This document shows, one piece after another, positions 1-3,993 of a stretch of 9,305 nucleotides of DNA. Under the pieces are notes generated by a model. That model saw nothing but the letters and a program-made list of their open reading frames with translations. It did not search any database and was not told where the DNA came from. A program made the position numbers and the translations under genes. Position 1 is the first letter of the stretch; every line of letters begins with the position of its first letter. The stretch is from Candidatus Pacearchaeota archaeon (GTDB lineage Archaea > Nanobdellota > Nanobdellia > Pacearchaeales > GW2011-AR1), in contig WJLK01000115.1 of NCBI GenBank assembly GCA_014728565.1, forward strand, positions 1 to 9,305, written 5' to 3'.

Positions 1-102
1 ATCACAGATAGATTGGATGGAGTTACTGAAATCAGTTTTTCAGGATTAAATCTTGAAGTTCCTTCTAAAAAAGTTAAGCTTCTTGAGGAGGTTAGGAAAT
101 GA
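1..102 (+). CDS. 3' end of an unrecognised protein gene (partial)
   Basis: Frame 1 is open from the first base to a TGA at 100-102, giving 33 C-terminal residues that end in KLLEEVRK. The visible piece is mixed charged and hydrophobic with no motif that I recognise, so function cannot be given. The stop overlaps a following ATG as ATGA (99-102). The last codons contain AGGAGGT (86-92), a good SD site six bases before that ATG, so this gene may be translationally coupled to a short downstream reading frame. The gene begins outside the window. Being open only for this short distance, it is supported mainly by the coupled stop/start arrangement. Confidence 0.5.
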   Translation: MTDRLDGVTEISFSGLNLEVPSKKVKLLEEVRK

Positions 103-344
103 GAATCGCCATTTTAAAAACTCAAGCAAAATCAAAGATTTTGACTTCTCCAAAGGAGAAGGGATTTAATATGGGTTTAAAGGTTCAGAAATCAAAGATT
201 TCTTCACCCAAATTATCTCCTAAGGAGATAACTTCTCCAAACCCTGATATTAAATCCAATTCGGGGTTTTACTCATACCCGTCCCTTTTTTGTTATCAAA
301 CACTGAAAGGAGGAAACCAAGAAAATGAACGAGACACAAGCTAA
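99..344 (+). CDS. Doubtful small Lys/Ser/Pro-rich reading frame laid over a hairpin chain
   Basis: The frame encodes 81 residues from an ATG preceded by AGGAGGT at 86-92, overlapping the upstream stop as ATGA. The peptide is low in complexity: KSKI followed by SP-rich text occurs twice (KSKILTSPKEK and KSKISSPKLSPKE), because the DNA beneath consists of repeated perfect hairpins. Its last 20 bases overlap the next gene, and the final residues look like run-on translation. There is no recognisable domain, membrane segment or signal peptide. The SD site argues for translation. The hairpin-dictated sequence argues that the DNA or RNA structure is what selection acts on. It could be a leader peptide or simply a chance open frame. 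Confidence 0.25.
   Translation: MRIAILKTQAKSKILTSPKEKGFNMGLKVQKSKISSPKLSPKEITSPNPDIKSNSGFYSYPSLFCYQTLKGGNQENERDTS
127..257 (+). repeat. Chain of perfect short hairpins enclosed by a longer stem (locus A)
   Basis: Five inverted repeats lie almost end to end. CAAAATC/GATTTTG (127-143) has loop AAA. CTTCTCC/GGAGAAG (145-161) has loop AAA. GGATTTAATAT at 162-172 pairs with ATATTAAATCC at 247-257 and continues as GGGTTT (173-178) with AAACCC (239-244) around a TG bulge. Inside that long stem sit AGAAATC/GATTTCT (187-203, loop AAA) and TTATCTCC/GGAGATAA (213-231, loop TAA). The two inner hairpins repeat the order of the two outer ones, an ATCAAAGAT type then a CTCC/GGAG type. This could be a structured RNA, a folded leader hiding SD-like GGAG motifs, or a palindromic DNA element such as a recombination site or REP-like repeat. 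Confidence 0.6.
262..291 (+). terminator. Possible terminator: short stem followed by a T run
   Basis: CGGG (262-265) can pair with CCCG (278-281), and TCCC leads into TTTTTT at 286-291. Archaeal termination relies on T-rich tracts, so this would end transcription of the hairpin region before the SD of the next gene at 306-313. The stem is only four base pairs, so the call is weak. Confidence 0.3.
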
Positions 345-717
345 ACTGGACAAGAAAGTAGGAACAAAAGAACGACAGATTCTTAAACCTGCAAAAGTGA
401 AAGTAGTTGGTGTTAGATTAGACCCTAAGACAACTAAGAAAAACAAAGAGACTGAGATTGCTGTCTTAATATGCAAACATCCTGAAAGGGAAGAACCTAT
501 TGAGATAGGCAAGGTCAAGCTAGTCAAAGGGAATACTGTCAAGGTTTCTGGATTATGGTATGATGAGGATGACGATGGATTTATCCAGAAAGGGTCTGCC
601 ATTGCAGAATTATTAAGCTTTTATTCAGTTGAAAATTTAAAGGCATTAGAAGGAAAAGAGATTGACACTGCAAAAGAAAGTGATAGTAGCAATTACCTCG
701 TTATTAAGTGTTATTAA
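325..717 (+). CDS. Unrecognised 130-residue protein, probably cytoplasmic
   Basis: The ATG at 325 is preceded by AAAGGAGG at 306-313, a strong SD site at 11 bases spacing, which fixes the start. The N-terminal 40 residues are very basic (KKVGTKERQ, PKTTKKNKE). The rest alternates short beta-type stretches (KVKVVGVRL, TEIAVLICK, IGKVKLVKG, TVKVSGLWY) with an acidic turn DEDDDG and ends in a strand-like YLVIKCY. There is no signal peptide, membrane segment or known catalytic motif. The mostly beta pattern with a basic N terminus would suit a small nucleic-acid-binding or structural fold, but this is only an impression. The gene is bracketed by two hairpin chains (127-257 and 775-940) and lies upstream of the recombinase, so it could be cargo of a mobile unit. 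By eye its base composition is less AT-rich than the genes from 1017 onward. Confidence 0.75.
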   Translation: MNETQAKLDKKVGTKERQILKPAKVKVVGVRLDPKTTKKNKETEIAVLICKHPEREEPIEIGKVKLVKGNTVKVSGLWYDEDDDGFIQKGSAIAELLSFYSVENLKALEGKEIDTAKESDSSNYLVIKCY

Positions 718-774
718 TAACTATTAAGATTGGCAGGGCGAGGCAAGACTAAGAAAAAAGAACATAACAAAAAA

Positions 775-940
775 TCATGCTCACTAATGTGAGGTATGAA
801 CCTAATGAGGATTCATTAGGGGATTTAGACTTTGGAGTATATAAAGCAATATACACCTCTTTTTCCCTGCATGGATTTCCCTTTACAAGCCCTTTATTAA
901 GTTTTAGGGTTGGATTAATACCCTGTAAAATCCATGCGGG
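775..940 (+). ncRNA. Candidate structured RNA or folded DNA site: four consecutive hairpins (locus B)
   Basis: Nearly every base between 775 and 940 can be placed in a local stem. First, TCAT/ATGA around CTCAC/GTGAG with loop TAAT (775-799). Second, CCTAATGA/TCATTAGG with loop GGAT (801-820), a perfect 8-bp stem. Third, GTATAT/ATATAC (837-854), extended by GG/CC across an A-A mismatch to 834-857. Fourth, a 13-bp stem of 866-878 with 928-940 (one T-G wobble), continued inside by TTTACA/TGTAAA (882-887 with 924-929) and a smaller AGGGT/ATACCCT-type arm. Open frames on both strands are short and look like by-products. Strand is assumed. Alternatives are an integron attC-like or other folded recombination site for the recombinase 77 bases downstream, or a replication origin. 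Confidence 0.45.
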
Positions 941-1016
941 TTTCATAATCAGGATGAACTAAAATATGGATTCAAAGAATGGTTTTGTTGTACTAGCTGT
1001 GAGATGTTAAACTAAG

Positions 1017-1541
1017 ATGGAAAAAGAAGAAAGGTTGATAAAAAAAACAAGAATTAAGAAAATTCCAGAGGCAATTACTGAGGATGAATTTTTGAAGATT
1101 ATTAGAGCAGTTAAGAAAAAACATCATAAAATAGCCTTTATTTTGGGTTTTTATGGTTGTATGAGAATTTCTGAAATAGTTAATCTAAAACCTGAAAATA
1201 TTGATAGAGGTCAGAGATTAATAAGAATTAAACAAGCAAAAGGGCATAAGGATAGAAACATTCCGTTACCTCCACAGGCGACCAGGGGATTATCTCATAT
1301 TCCTTTAAAATGTGGCATTAGAGCCTTAGAGATAGCTTTTAAGAGCTATTCTAAGAAAGTCCTAGGGAAAGATTCCTACTTTCATATTTTAAGGCATTCA
1401 GGAGCAACTCATTATCTCAATAAAAAGAAATGGTCTATAAGACAAGTTCAGCAATTATTAGGACATTCAAAGATTCAGACTACTGAAATCTATACTCATG
1501 TTACCCCACAGATCCTTATAGAGAAGATGTGGGAGGATTAA
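1017..1541 (+). CDS. Minimal tyrosine recombinase/integrase (catalytic domain only)
   Basis: This 174-residue protein carries the complete active site of the tyrosine recombinase family: R50 in GCMRISEI, K75 in AKGHKDRNIPL, the H123-x-x-R126 pair in HILRH, H150 in LLGH, and the nucleophile Y159 in TTEIYTHV. The enzymes cut and rejoin DNA through a 3'-phosphotyrosyl bond and drive integration, excision or multimer resolution. Typical XerA/XerC/D proteins are near 280-300 residues with an N-terminal SAM-like core-binding domain. Here only about 20 residues precede the catalytic domain, and an in-frame TAA at 1008 rules out a longer start. Several short archaeal and viral integrases are known, so it may be functional. 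Split integrase genes of the SSV type are an alternative explanation. No SD is seen before the ATG. Neighbours are hairpin locus B upstream and a 15-bp inverted repeat downstream. Confidence 0.88.
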   Translation: MEKEERLIKKTRIKKIPEAITEDEFLKIIRAVKKKHHKIAFILGFYGCMRISEIVNLKPENIDRGQRLIRIKQAKGHKDRNIPLPPQATRGLSHIPLKCGIRALEIAFKSYSKKVLGKDSYFHILRHSGATHYLNKKKWSIRQVQQLLGHSKIQTTEIYTHVTPQILIEKMWED

Positions 1542-1549
1542 ATCATACC

Positions 1550-1597
1550 ATAATGCGAAAGAAAAACCCCTGTATGAGGCAGTTTCTTTCGTATTAT
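1550..1597 (+). repeat. 15-bp inverted repeat just after the recombinase gene
   Basis: ATAATGCGAAAGAAA (1550-1564) pairs with TTTCTTTCGTATTAT (1583-1597), with 14 matches plus one G-T wobble. The 18-base loop contains a further CCT/AGG pairing. CGAAAGAAA recurs as a direct copy at 1609-1617, and the 3' arm overlaps the TATA-like box of the next gene. It may act as a terminator for the recombinase gene, an operator, or an attachment/arm-type binding site. The sequence alone does not decide. Confidence 0.6.
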
Positions 1598-1606
1598 AGT
1601 ATAAAG
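1592..1606 (+). promoter_or_regulatory. TATA-like promoter box of the 1624 operon
   Basis: TATTATAGTATAAAG is centred about 25 bases before the ATG at 1624, the distance expected of an archaeal TATA box on a leaderless transcript. No SD site precedes that ATG. The box overlaps the 3' arm of the 1550-1597 inverted repeat, so a protein bound there could control the operon. Confidence 0.45.
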
Positions 1607-1623
1607 AACGAAAGAAAATAATA

Positions 1624-1839
1624 ATGATAAAAAGAAAAATGAAAGACTGGCAGAAAGCTTCACTTTTTTCAATTATTATAACTTTAGTTTTAATAGCAAT
1701 AGGTATAGGGATAATTGAAGGATTTATTGATTGGATAATTAAAAGCATTATTTTTGTAATTGGTGGGTCTGTACTTATTTATATTCTTTTAGAAGCAAGA
1801 AAAACTGCAAAAGATTTGAAAGGAGGTAAGAAAAAATAA
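1624..1839 (+). CDS. Small membrane protein with two TM helices
   Basis: The 71-residue product starts with a basic stretch (MIKRKMKDWQK) and has two hydrophobic segments, about residues 12-33 and 36-57, joined by a tight turn EGFIDW. It ends in a Lys-rich tail (KGGKKK), so both ends probably face the cytoplasm. There is no catalytic motif and I do not recognise the family. It is the first gene of a four-gene set: its stop overlaps the next start as TAATG (1837-1841). Small two-helix proteins of this kind serve as coat proteins in several archaeal viruses (fusellovirus VP1/VP3 type) and as holins or toxin-like peptides elsewhere. Any of these would be inference from size and topology only. 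Confidence 0.7.
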   Translation: MIKRKMKDWQKASLFSIIITLVLIAIGIGIIEGFIDWIIKSIIFVIGGSVLIYILLEARKTAKDLKGGKKK

Positions 1840-2105
1840 TGGCATGGAAACCAACAAAAAAAACTAAAGAACCTGAAATTCCAGAACCCCCTAAGAATAA
1901 AAAAATAAAAAGAAAAAAAGAATTAGAGGATCAGGAAGAAGAGGATCAGGAAGAGACAGAGGATGAGCCTAAAGAAGATCAGGAAGAAAAAGAATCAGAA
2001 GAGGAAACAGAAATTAATGAAGATACAATCAGGAATACATTTTTGAATCATGAACATAGGCTAATGAATGTAGAGTCTTTTCTTCACAGATTAAGAAGTT
2101 TATAA
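1839..2105 (+). CDS. Highly charged acidic coiled-coil protein
   Basis: This 88-residue protein has an ATG overlapping the previous stop and is preceded by AGGAGGT (1821-1827), so translation is coupled. Residues 1-30 are Lys/Pro-rich (WKPTKKTKEPEIPEPPKNKK). Residues 30-62 are a Glu/Asp/Gln repeat with the recurring unit DQEE. Residues 63-88 form a more ordinary helix (IRNTFLNHEHRLMNVESFLHRLRSL) with hydrophobic positions spaced for a coiled coil. The low-complexity acidic middle is likely disordered. It may be an adaptor whose C-terminal helix binds a partner, perhaps one of the membrane proteins on either side. I do not recognise a family, and the acidic repeat makes similarity searches unreliable. 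Confidence 0.65.
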   Translation: MAWKPTKKTKEPEIPEPPKNKKIKRKKELEDQEEEDQEETEDEPKEDQEEKESEEETEINEDTIRNTFLNHEHRLMNVESFLHRLRSL

Positions 2106-2108
2106 AAA

Positions 2109-2252
2109 ATGGGATTAGGATTGAGCAAAGACTTCCTTCTATTTTTTGCTCTCTCTATTATAATAGCCATAGGCACTCAAGACTGGAGAAACTTCTTTGT
2201 ATTTTTTTTCTTATATCTTATAATAAAAATTATTTTTAAGTTCCTAACTTAG
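2109..2252 (+). CDS. Very small (47-residue) two-TM membrane protein
   Basis: An ATG three bases after the previous stop opens a 48-codon frame ending in TAG at 2250-2252. The product has two hydrophobic segments, about residues 6-22 (SKDFLLFFALSIIIAIG) and 28-46 (NFFVFFFLYLIIKIIFKFL), separated by TQDWR. The tight packing between two genes of the same strand, with the following SD AGGAGGTGAT overlapping its stop, supports a real gene. No SD precedes it, so it would depend on coupling to the upstream frame. In length and two-helix layout it resembles the 71-residue protein at 1624. Function unknown. A viral coat-like peptide or holin-like peptide is possible. Confidence 0.5.
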   Translation: MGLGLSKDFLLFFALSIIIAIGTQDWRNFFVFFFLYLIIKIIFKFLT

Positions 2253-2260
2253 GAGGTGAT
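2251..2260 (+). promoter_or_regulatory. Full-length SD site deciding the start of the winged helix gene
   Basis: AGGAGGTGAT matches all ten bases complementary to the usual archaeal 16S 3' end. The GTG at 2256-2258 lies inside it and so cannot be the start used with this site. The in-frame ATT at 2265 is at normal spacing. Confidence 0.6.
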
Positions 2261-2504
2261 TTACATTGGACAACAAGAAATATTAAATTGTTTGAAAAAA
2301 AATAATAGACCTCTTTCAAGAAAAGAAATCGCTGAGATTCTTGACATGCATCCTCAACGAGTTTCTTTTCTTTTAAGCAAATTAATTAAATCAAAAGAGG
2401 TTAAATATTTTGAACTCGATAGATTTAAAGCTAGAGAGTATTATAATAATGAAGTTCTTATTTGTCGGCGGATGTCTTTATATTATATTGCTGATGGGGA
2501 TTGA
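2256..2504 (+). CDS. Winged helix-turn-helix DNA-binding protein, likely regulator
   Basis: The frame opens at GTG 2256, but that codon is inside the SD site, so the functional start is more likely ATT at 2265 (79 residues). Residues 5-60 read as a winged helix: QQEILNCLKKNNRP (helix 1), SRKEIAEILDM (helix 2), HPQRVSFLLSKLIKS (recognition helix), then KEVKYFELDRFKAREYY (wing). This is the layout of MarR/Lrp-type or phage repressor wHTH domains, without an added ligand or dimer domain. It is the last gene of the 1624 operon. As the only stand-alone regulator in the window it is the natural candidate to act on the inverted repeats at 1550-1597 or at the divergent promoter 3937-3970. The target is inference. 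Confidence 0.75.
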   Translation: MIYIGQQEILNCLKKNNRPLSRKEIAEILDMHPQRVSFLLSKLIKSKEVKYFELDRFKAREYYNNEVLICRRMSLYYIADGD

Positions 2505-2521
2505 TTTTTGTTTAGTTTTTT
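2505..2521 (+). terminator. T-rich terminator after the 1624-2504 operon
   Basis: TTTTTGTTTAGTTTTTT follows directly after the stop at 2502-2504. Archaeal RNA polymerase terminates on such T tracts without needing a hairpin. The next gene lies on the other strand, so an end of transcription is expected here. Confidence 0.5.
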
Positions 2522-2538
2522 AGTGATTTGTTATCACT
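2522..2538. repeat. Short inverted repeat between convergent genes
   Basis: AGTGAT and ATCACT flank the loop TTGTT. It lies in the 113-base gap between the converging operons and may assist termination. No T run follows it on either strand, so this is uncertain. The rest of the gap (2539-2617) shows nothing recognisable. Confidence 0.35.
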
Positions 2539-2617
2539 CTATCCTGATGATGTAATCGATAAATATAAGACCCAAGATACTCCATAACCCATATTCTCTA
2601 GGTATTTTTAGTTATTT

Positions 2618-3547
2618 TTATTTCCTTTCTGTTCTTCTTCGTTCATCATCACTCATGTAATGCCTTATGCCGTCTGAGATTACACTTTGATCTACATAAA
2701 TTCCTGTAAGATTTTCCATTCTTATAGCTATTTTCTCTTGAGCCCAACCTAGCTCCTGATTAAAGATATACCAACAAGCATCTCTCTGCATTTGAAATTT
2801 ATTCCTTCTTTTGTTTTCTCTTTTGACTAATGCTTCCTGTTTGGCTTTTCTATATTCAGTTTCATCTATAGGATAGAATGGGCGGAAGTTTCCTCGAAAA
2901 TTAAAAGTGTGTGCATTATAATTTAACTCTCTTTTTCCCTTGAGGTATAATTGCTTTTTATTTCTCTTGCTATAAAATCTAAAGTATCCTCTTTCAAATA
3001 TTCCCTCCTCATTTGCATTATAATAGACATCTAATAAGAACATGCTTCTGGTTAAAGCTATTCCTTTTGGTAAATCAAAAAAATCAGGAATGACTAATAT
3101 ATTAAGGAGGTTATACTGACCGCATTCTCTATAAAAATCTAGAACATCCTGTGTTATAGTCTGCATAGCTTTCTTTCCTTCAAGGTCTGCACCAGCTTCA
3201 TCAAAAACAAGAGGATTAAAAGAATAATTTTGTCCTAAGTAATTTCCTTGTTGTATTAATTTTCTTCCATCAAAAACAATATTAGTCTTAATCTCAAAAA
3301 TAACTCTTTTTTTAAATAATCTTTGCATTTCATAAGCCCAGTAAGCTGCTATTTGCATAGCAAGAACACTTTTACCAACACGAACCTCACCACTACCTGA
3401 AATTATAATCGTAAAGTCCCAATCATTGACAACATTCTTAATTAGAATATCTAACTGTTCTTTTAGTGTATCGTGGAGATGAAAACCATCTTTTAACTGT
3501 CTTTTATCCCATCCCTTAGGATACCAATCTTGACATACTCTTACCAT
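2618..3547 (-). CDS. P-loop ATPase with C-terminal helix-turn-helix, putative virus/plasmid DNA motor
   Basis: The 309-residue protein has a clear Walker A at residues 53-60 (GEVRVGKS) and Walker B at 112-119 (PLVFDEAG, with D116-E117). A sensor-like strand follows (NILVIPDFF, 149-157), then a conserved-looking Arg (LTRSMF) that could act as arginine finger. The overall order recalls the compact Zot-like and FtsK/HerA-type ATPases that package or export DNA for viruses and plasmids. Residues 225-309 are basic, then form what looks like an HTH (GWAQEKIAIRMENL...YVDQSVISDGIRHY), suggesting site-specific DNA binding as in terminases. There is no signal peptide or membrane helix. Its ATG overlaps the stop of the upstream gene as TAATG, so the two are coupled. 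Family assignment beyond P-loop ATPase is inference. Confidence 0.8.
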   Translation of the reverse strand: MVRVCQDWYPKGWDKRQLKDGFHLHDTLKEQLDILIKNVVNDWDFTIIISGSGEVRVGKSVLAMQIAAYWAYEMQRLFKKRVIFEIKTNIVFDGRKLIQQGNYLGQNYSFNPLVFDEAGADLEGKKAMQTITQDVLDFYRECGQYNLLNILVIPDFFDLPKGIALTRSMFLLDVYYNANEEGIFERGYFRFYSKRNKKQLYLKGKRELNYNAHTFNFRGNFRPFYPIDETEYRKAKQEALVKRENKRRNKFQMQRDACWYIFNQELGWAQEKIAIRMENLTGIYVDQSVISDGIRHYMSDDERRRTERK

Positions 3548-3915
3548 TATCTTTGCAATACAGCAAAACGAGGATCTGATTTGCTAGGAAGAGCCATACC
3601 CTTCTCCTGAAGTTTTTTCCTTAATTTAATTTCTAGTTTATCTTCTAAAACTAGTATTTTTTGTTTTTCCCTGTTTTTTGTTTCTGTATTATTCAGTAAT
3701 TCATATATTTCTTTAAAATCGTTTTCAATTAGATCATCCTCCTCTTTTTTAGTTTTAACAGAAAGCTCTCTATAAACAGTTCTTAAACAATTAATCCAAC
3801 CGTCTACATCTTGTTTAAAAGCCATAATTTTACAGGCTTTCAAGCTATTAGAAATATCTTTAAGATATTCAATACCAAAATTAAAAGCACTCTCATCACC
3901 TTCAAATTTTCCCAT
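3547..3915 (-). CDS. Unrecognised helical 122-residue protein, partner of the ATPase
   Basis: The ATG at 3915 is fixed by a TATA-like promoter element whose last base is 22 positions upstream. No SD is present, which fits a leaderless message. The protein is mainly helical and highly charged: an N-terminal acidic stretch (MGKFEGDESAF), helices through about residue 45, a Lys/Glu-rich coil (KTKKEEDDLIENDFKE), and a long charged helix (NREKQKILVLEDKLEIKLRKKLQEK) before a short tail. No motif is recognised. Its stop overlaps the start of the ATPase gene, so both are made together and may form a complex, for instance as a small terminase-like or regulatory subunit. That role is inferred only from the gene order. 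Confidence 0.7.
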   Translation of the reverse strand: MGKFEGDESAFNFGIEYLKDISNSLKACKIMAFKQDVDGWINCLRTVYRELSVKTKKEEDDLIENDFKEIYELLNNTETKNREKQKILVLEDKLEIKLRKKLQEKGMALPSKSDPRFAVLQR

Positions 3916-3936
3916 AACTCAAAAATAACTTTTTTG

Positions 3937-3954
3937 TATATAAAAACTAACAAT
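3937..3954 (-). promoter_or_regulatory. Promoter of the ATPase operon (shared 18-base element)
   Basis: Read on the minus strand this is ATTGTTAGTTTTTATATA, identical over all 18 bases to 6186-6203 on the plus strand. In both cases exactly 21 bases lie between the element and the ATG. The TTTTTATATA part is a good archaeal TATA box at about -27 if transcription starts at the ATG. Confidence 0.75.
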
Positions 3955-3970
3955 AACTTAGTTTATTTAA
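3955..3970 (+). promoter_or_regulatory. Promoter of the 728-residue protein gene (shared 16-base element)
   Basis: AACTTAGTTTATTTAA is repeated exactly at 7628-7643. It ends 23 bases before the ATG at 3994, against 22 bases at the second copy. It abuts the minus-strand promoter at 3954. Together they contain the perfect inverted repeat AAACTAA (3944-3950), seven bases, TTAGTTT (3958-3964). Confidence 0.7.
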
Positions 3971-3993
3971 AATATTATTCATTTAGATTTTAT

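Noticed and set aside
127..257. CRISPR array
   Set aside because: Repeats are short palindromes placed end to end without equal-length unique spacers, and no cas gene is present.
273..602. Minus-strand frame of 109 codons
   Set aside because: Lies opposite the SD-led gene at 325-717, no promoter or SD, and composition reads as an antisense shadow.
866..940. tRNA-like fold
   Set aside because: The length and a GGGTTGG...ACCC arm suggest a T-arm, but the loop is not TTCRANN, the outer stem is 13 bp, and no D-arm or anticodon arm can be drawn.
775..940. Retron msr/msd or diversity-generating element
   Set aside because: No reverse transcriptase frame occurs anywhere in the window.
749..962. 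Overlapping short frames on both strands (61 and 65 codons)
   Set aside because: They coincide with the hairpin chain, whose palindromes keep both strands open; no SD and no protein-like pattern.
1467..1748. Minus-strand frame of 93 codons
   Set aside because: Covers the end of the recombinase, the inverted repeat and the TM gene in antisense; its hydrophobic text mirrors the real TM protein.
2265..2290. TTG at 2266 as start of the winged helix gene
   Set aside because: It is in another frame and meets a stop after six codons.
3811..3993. N-terminal extension (61 residues) of the large protein
   Set aside because: It would overlap the divergent gene and both promoters. The ATG at 3994 has a promoter element at the proper distance and the extension does not look like protein.
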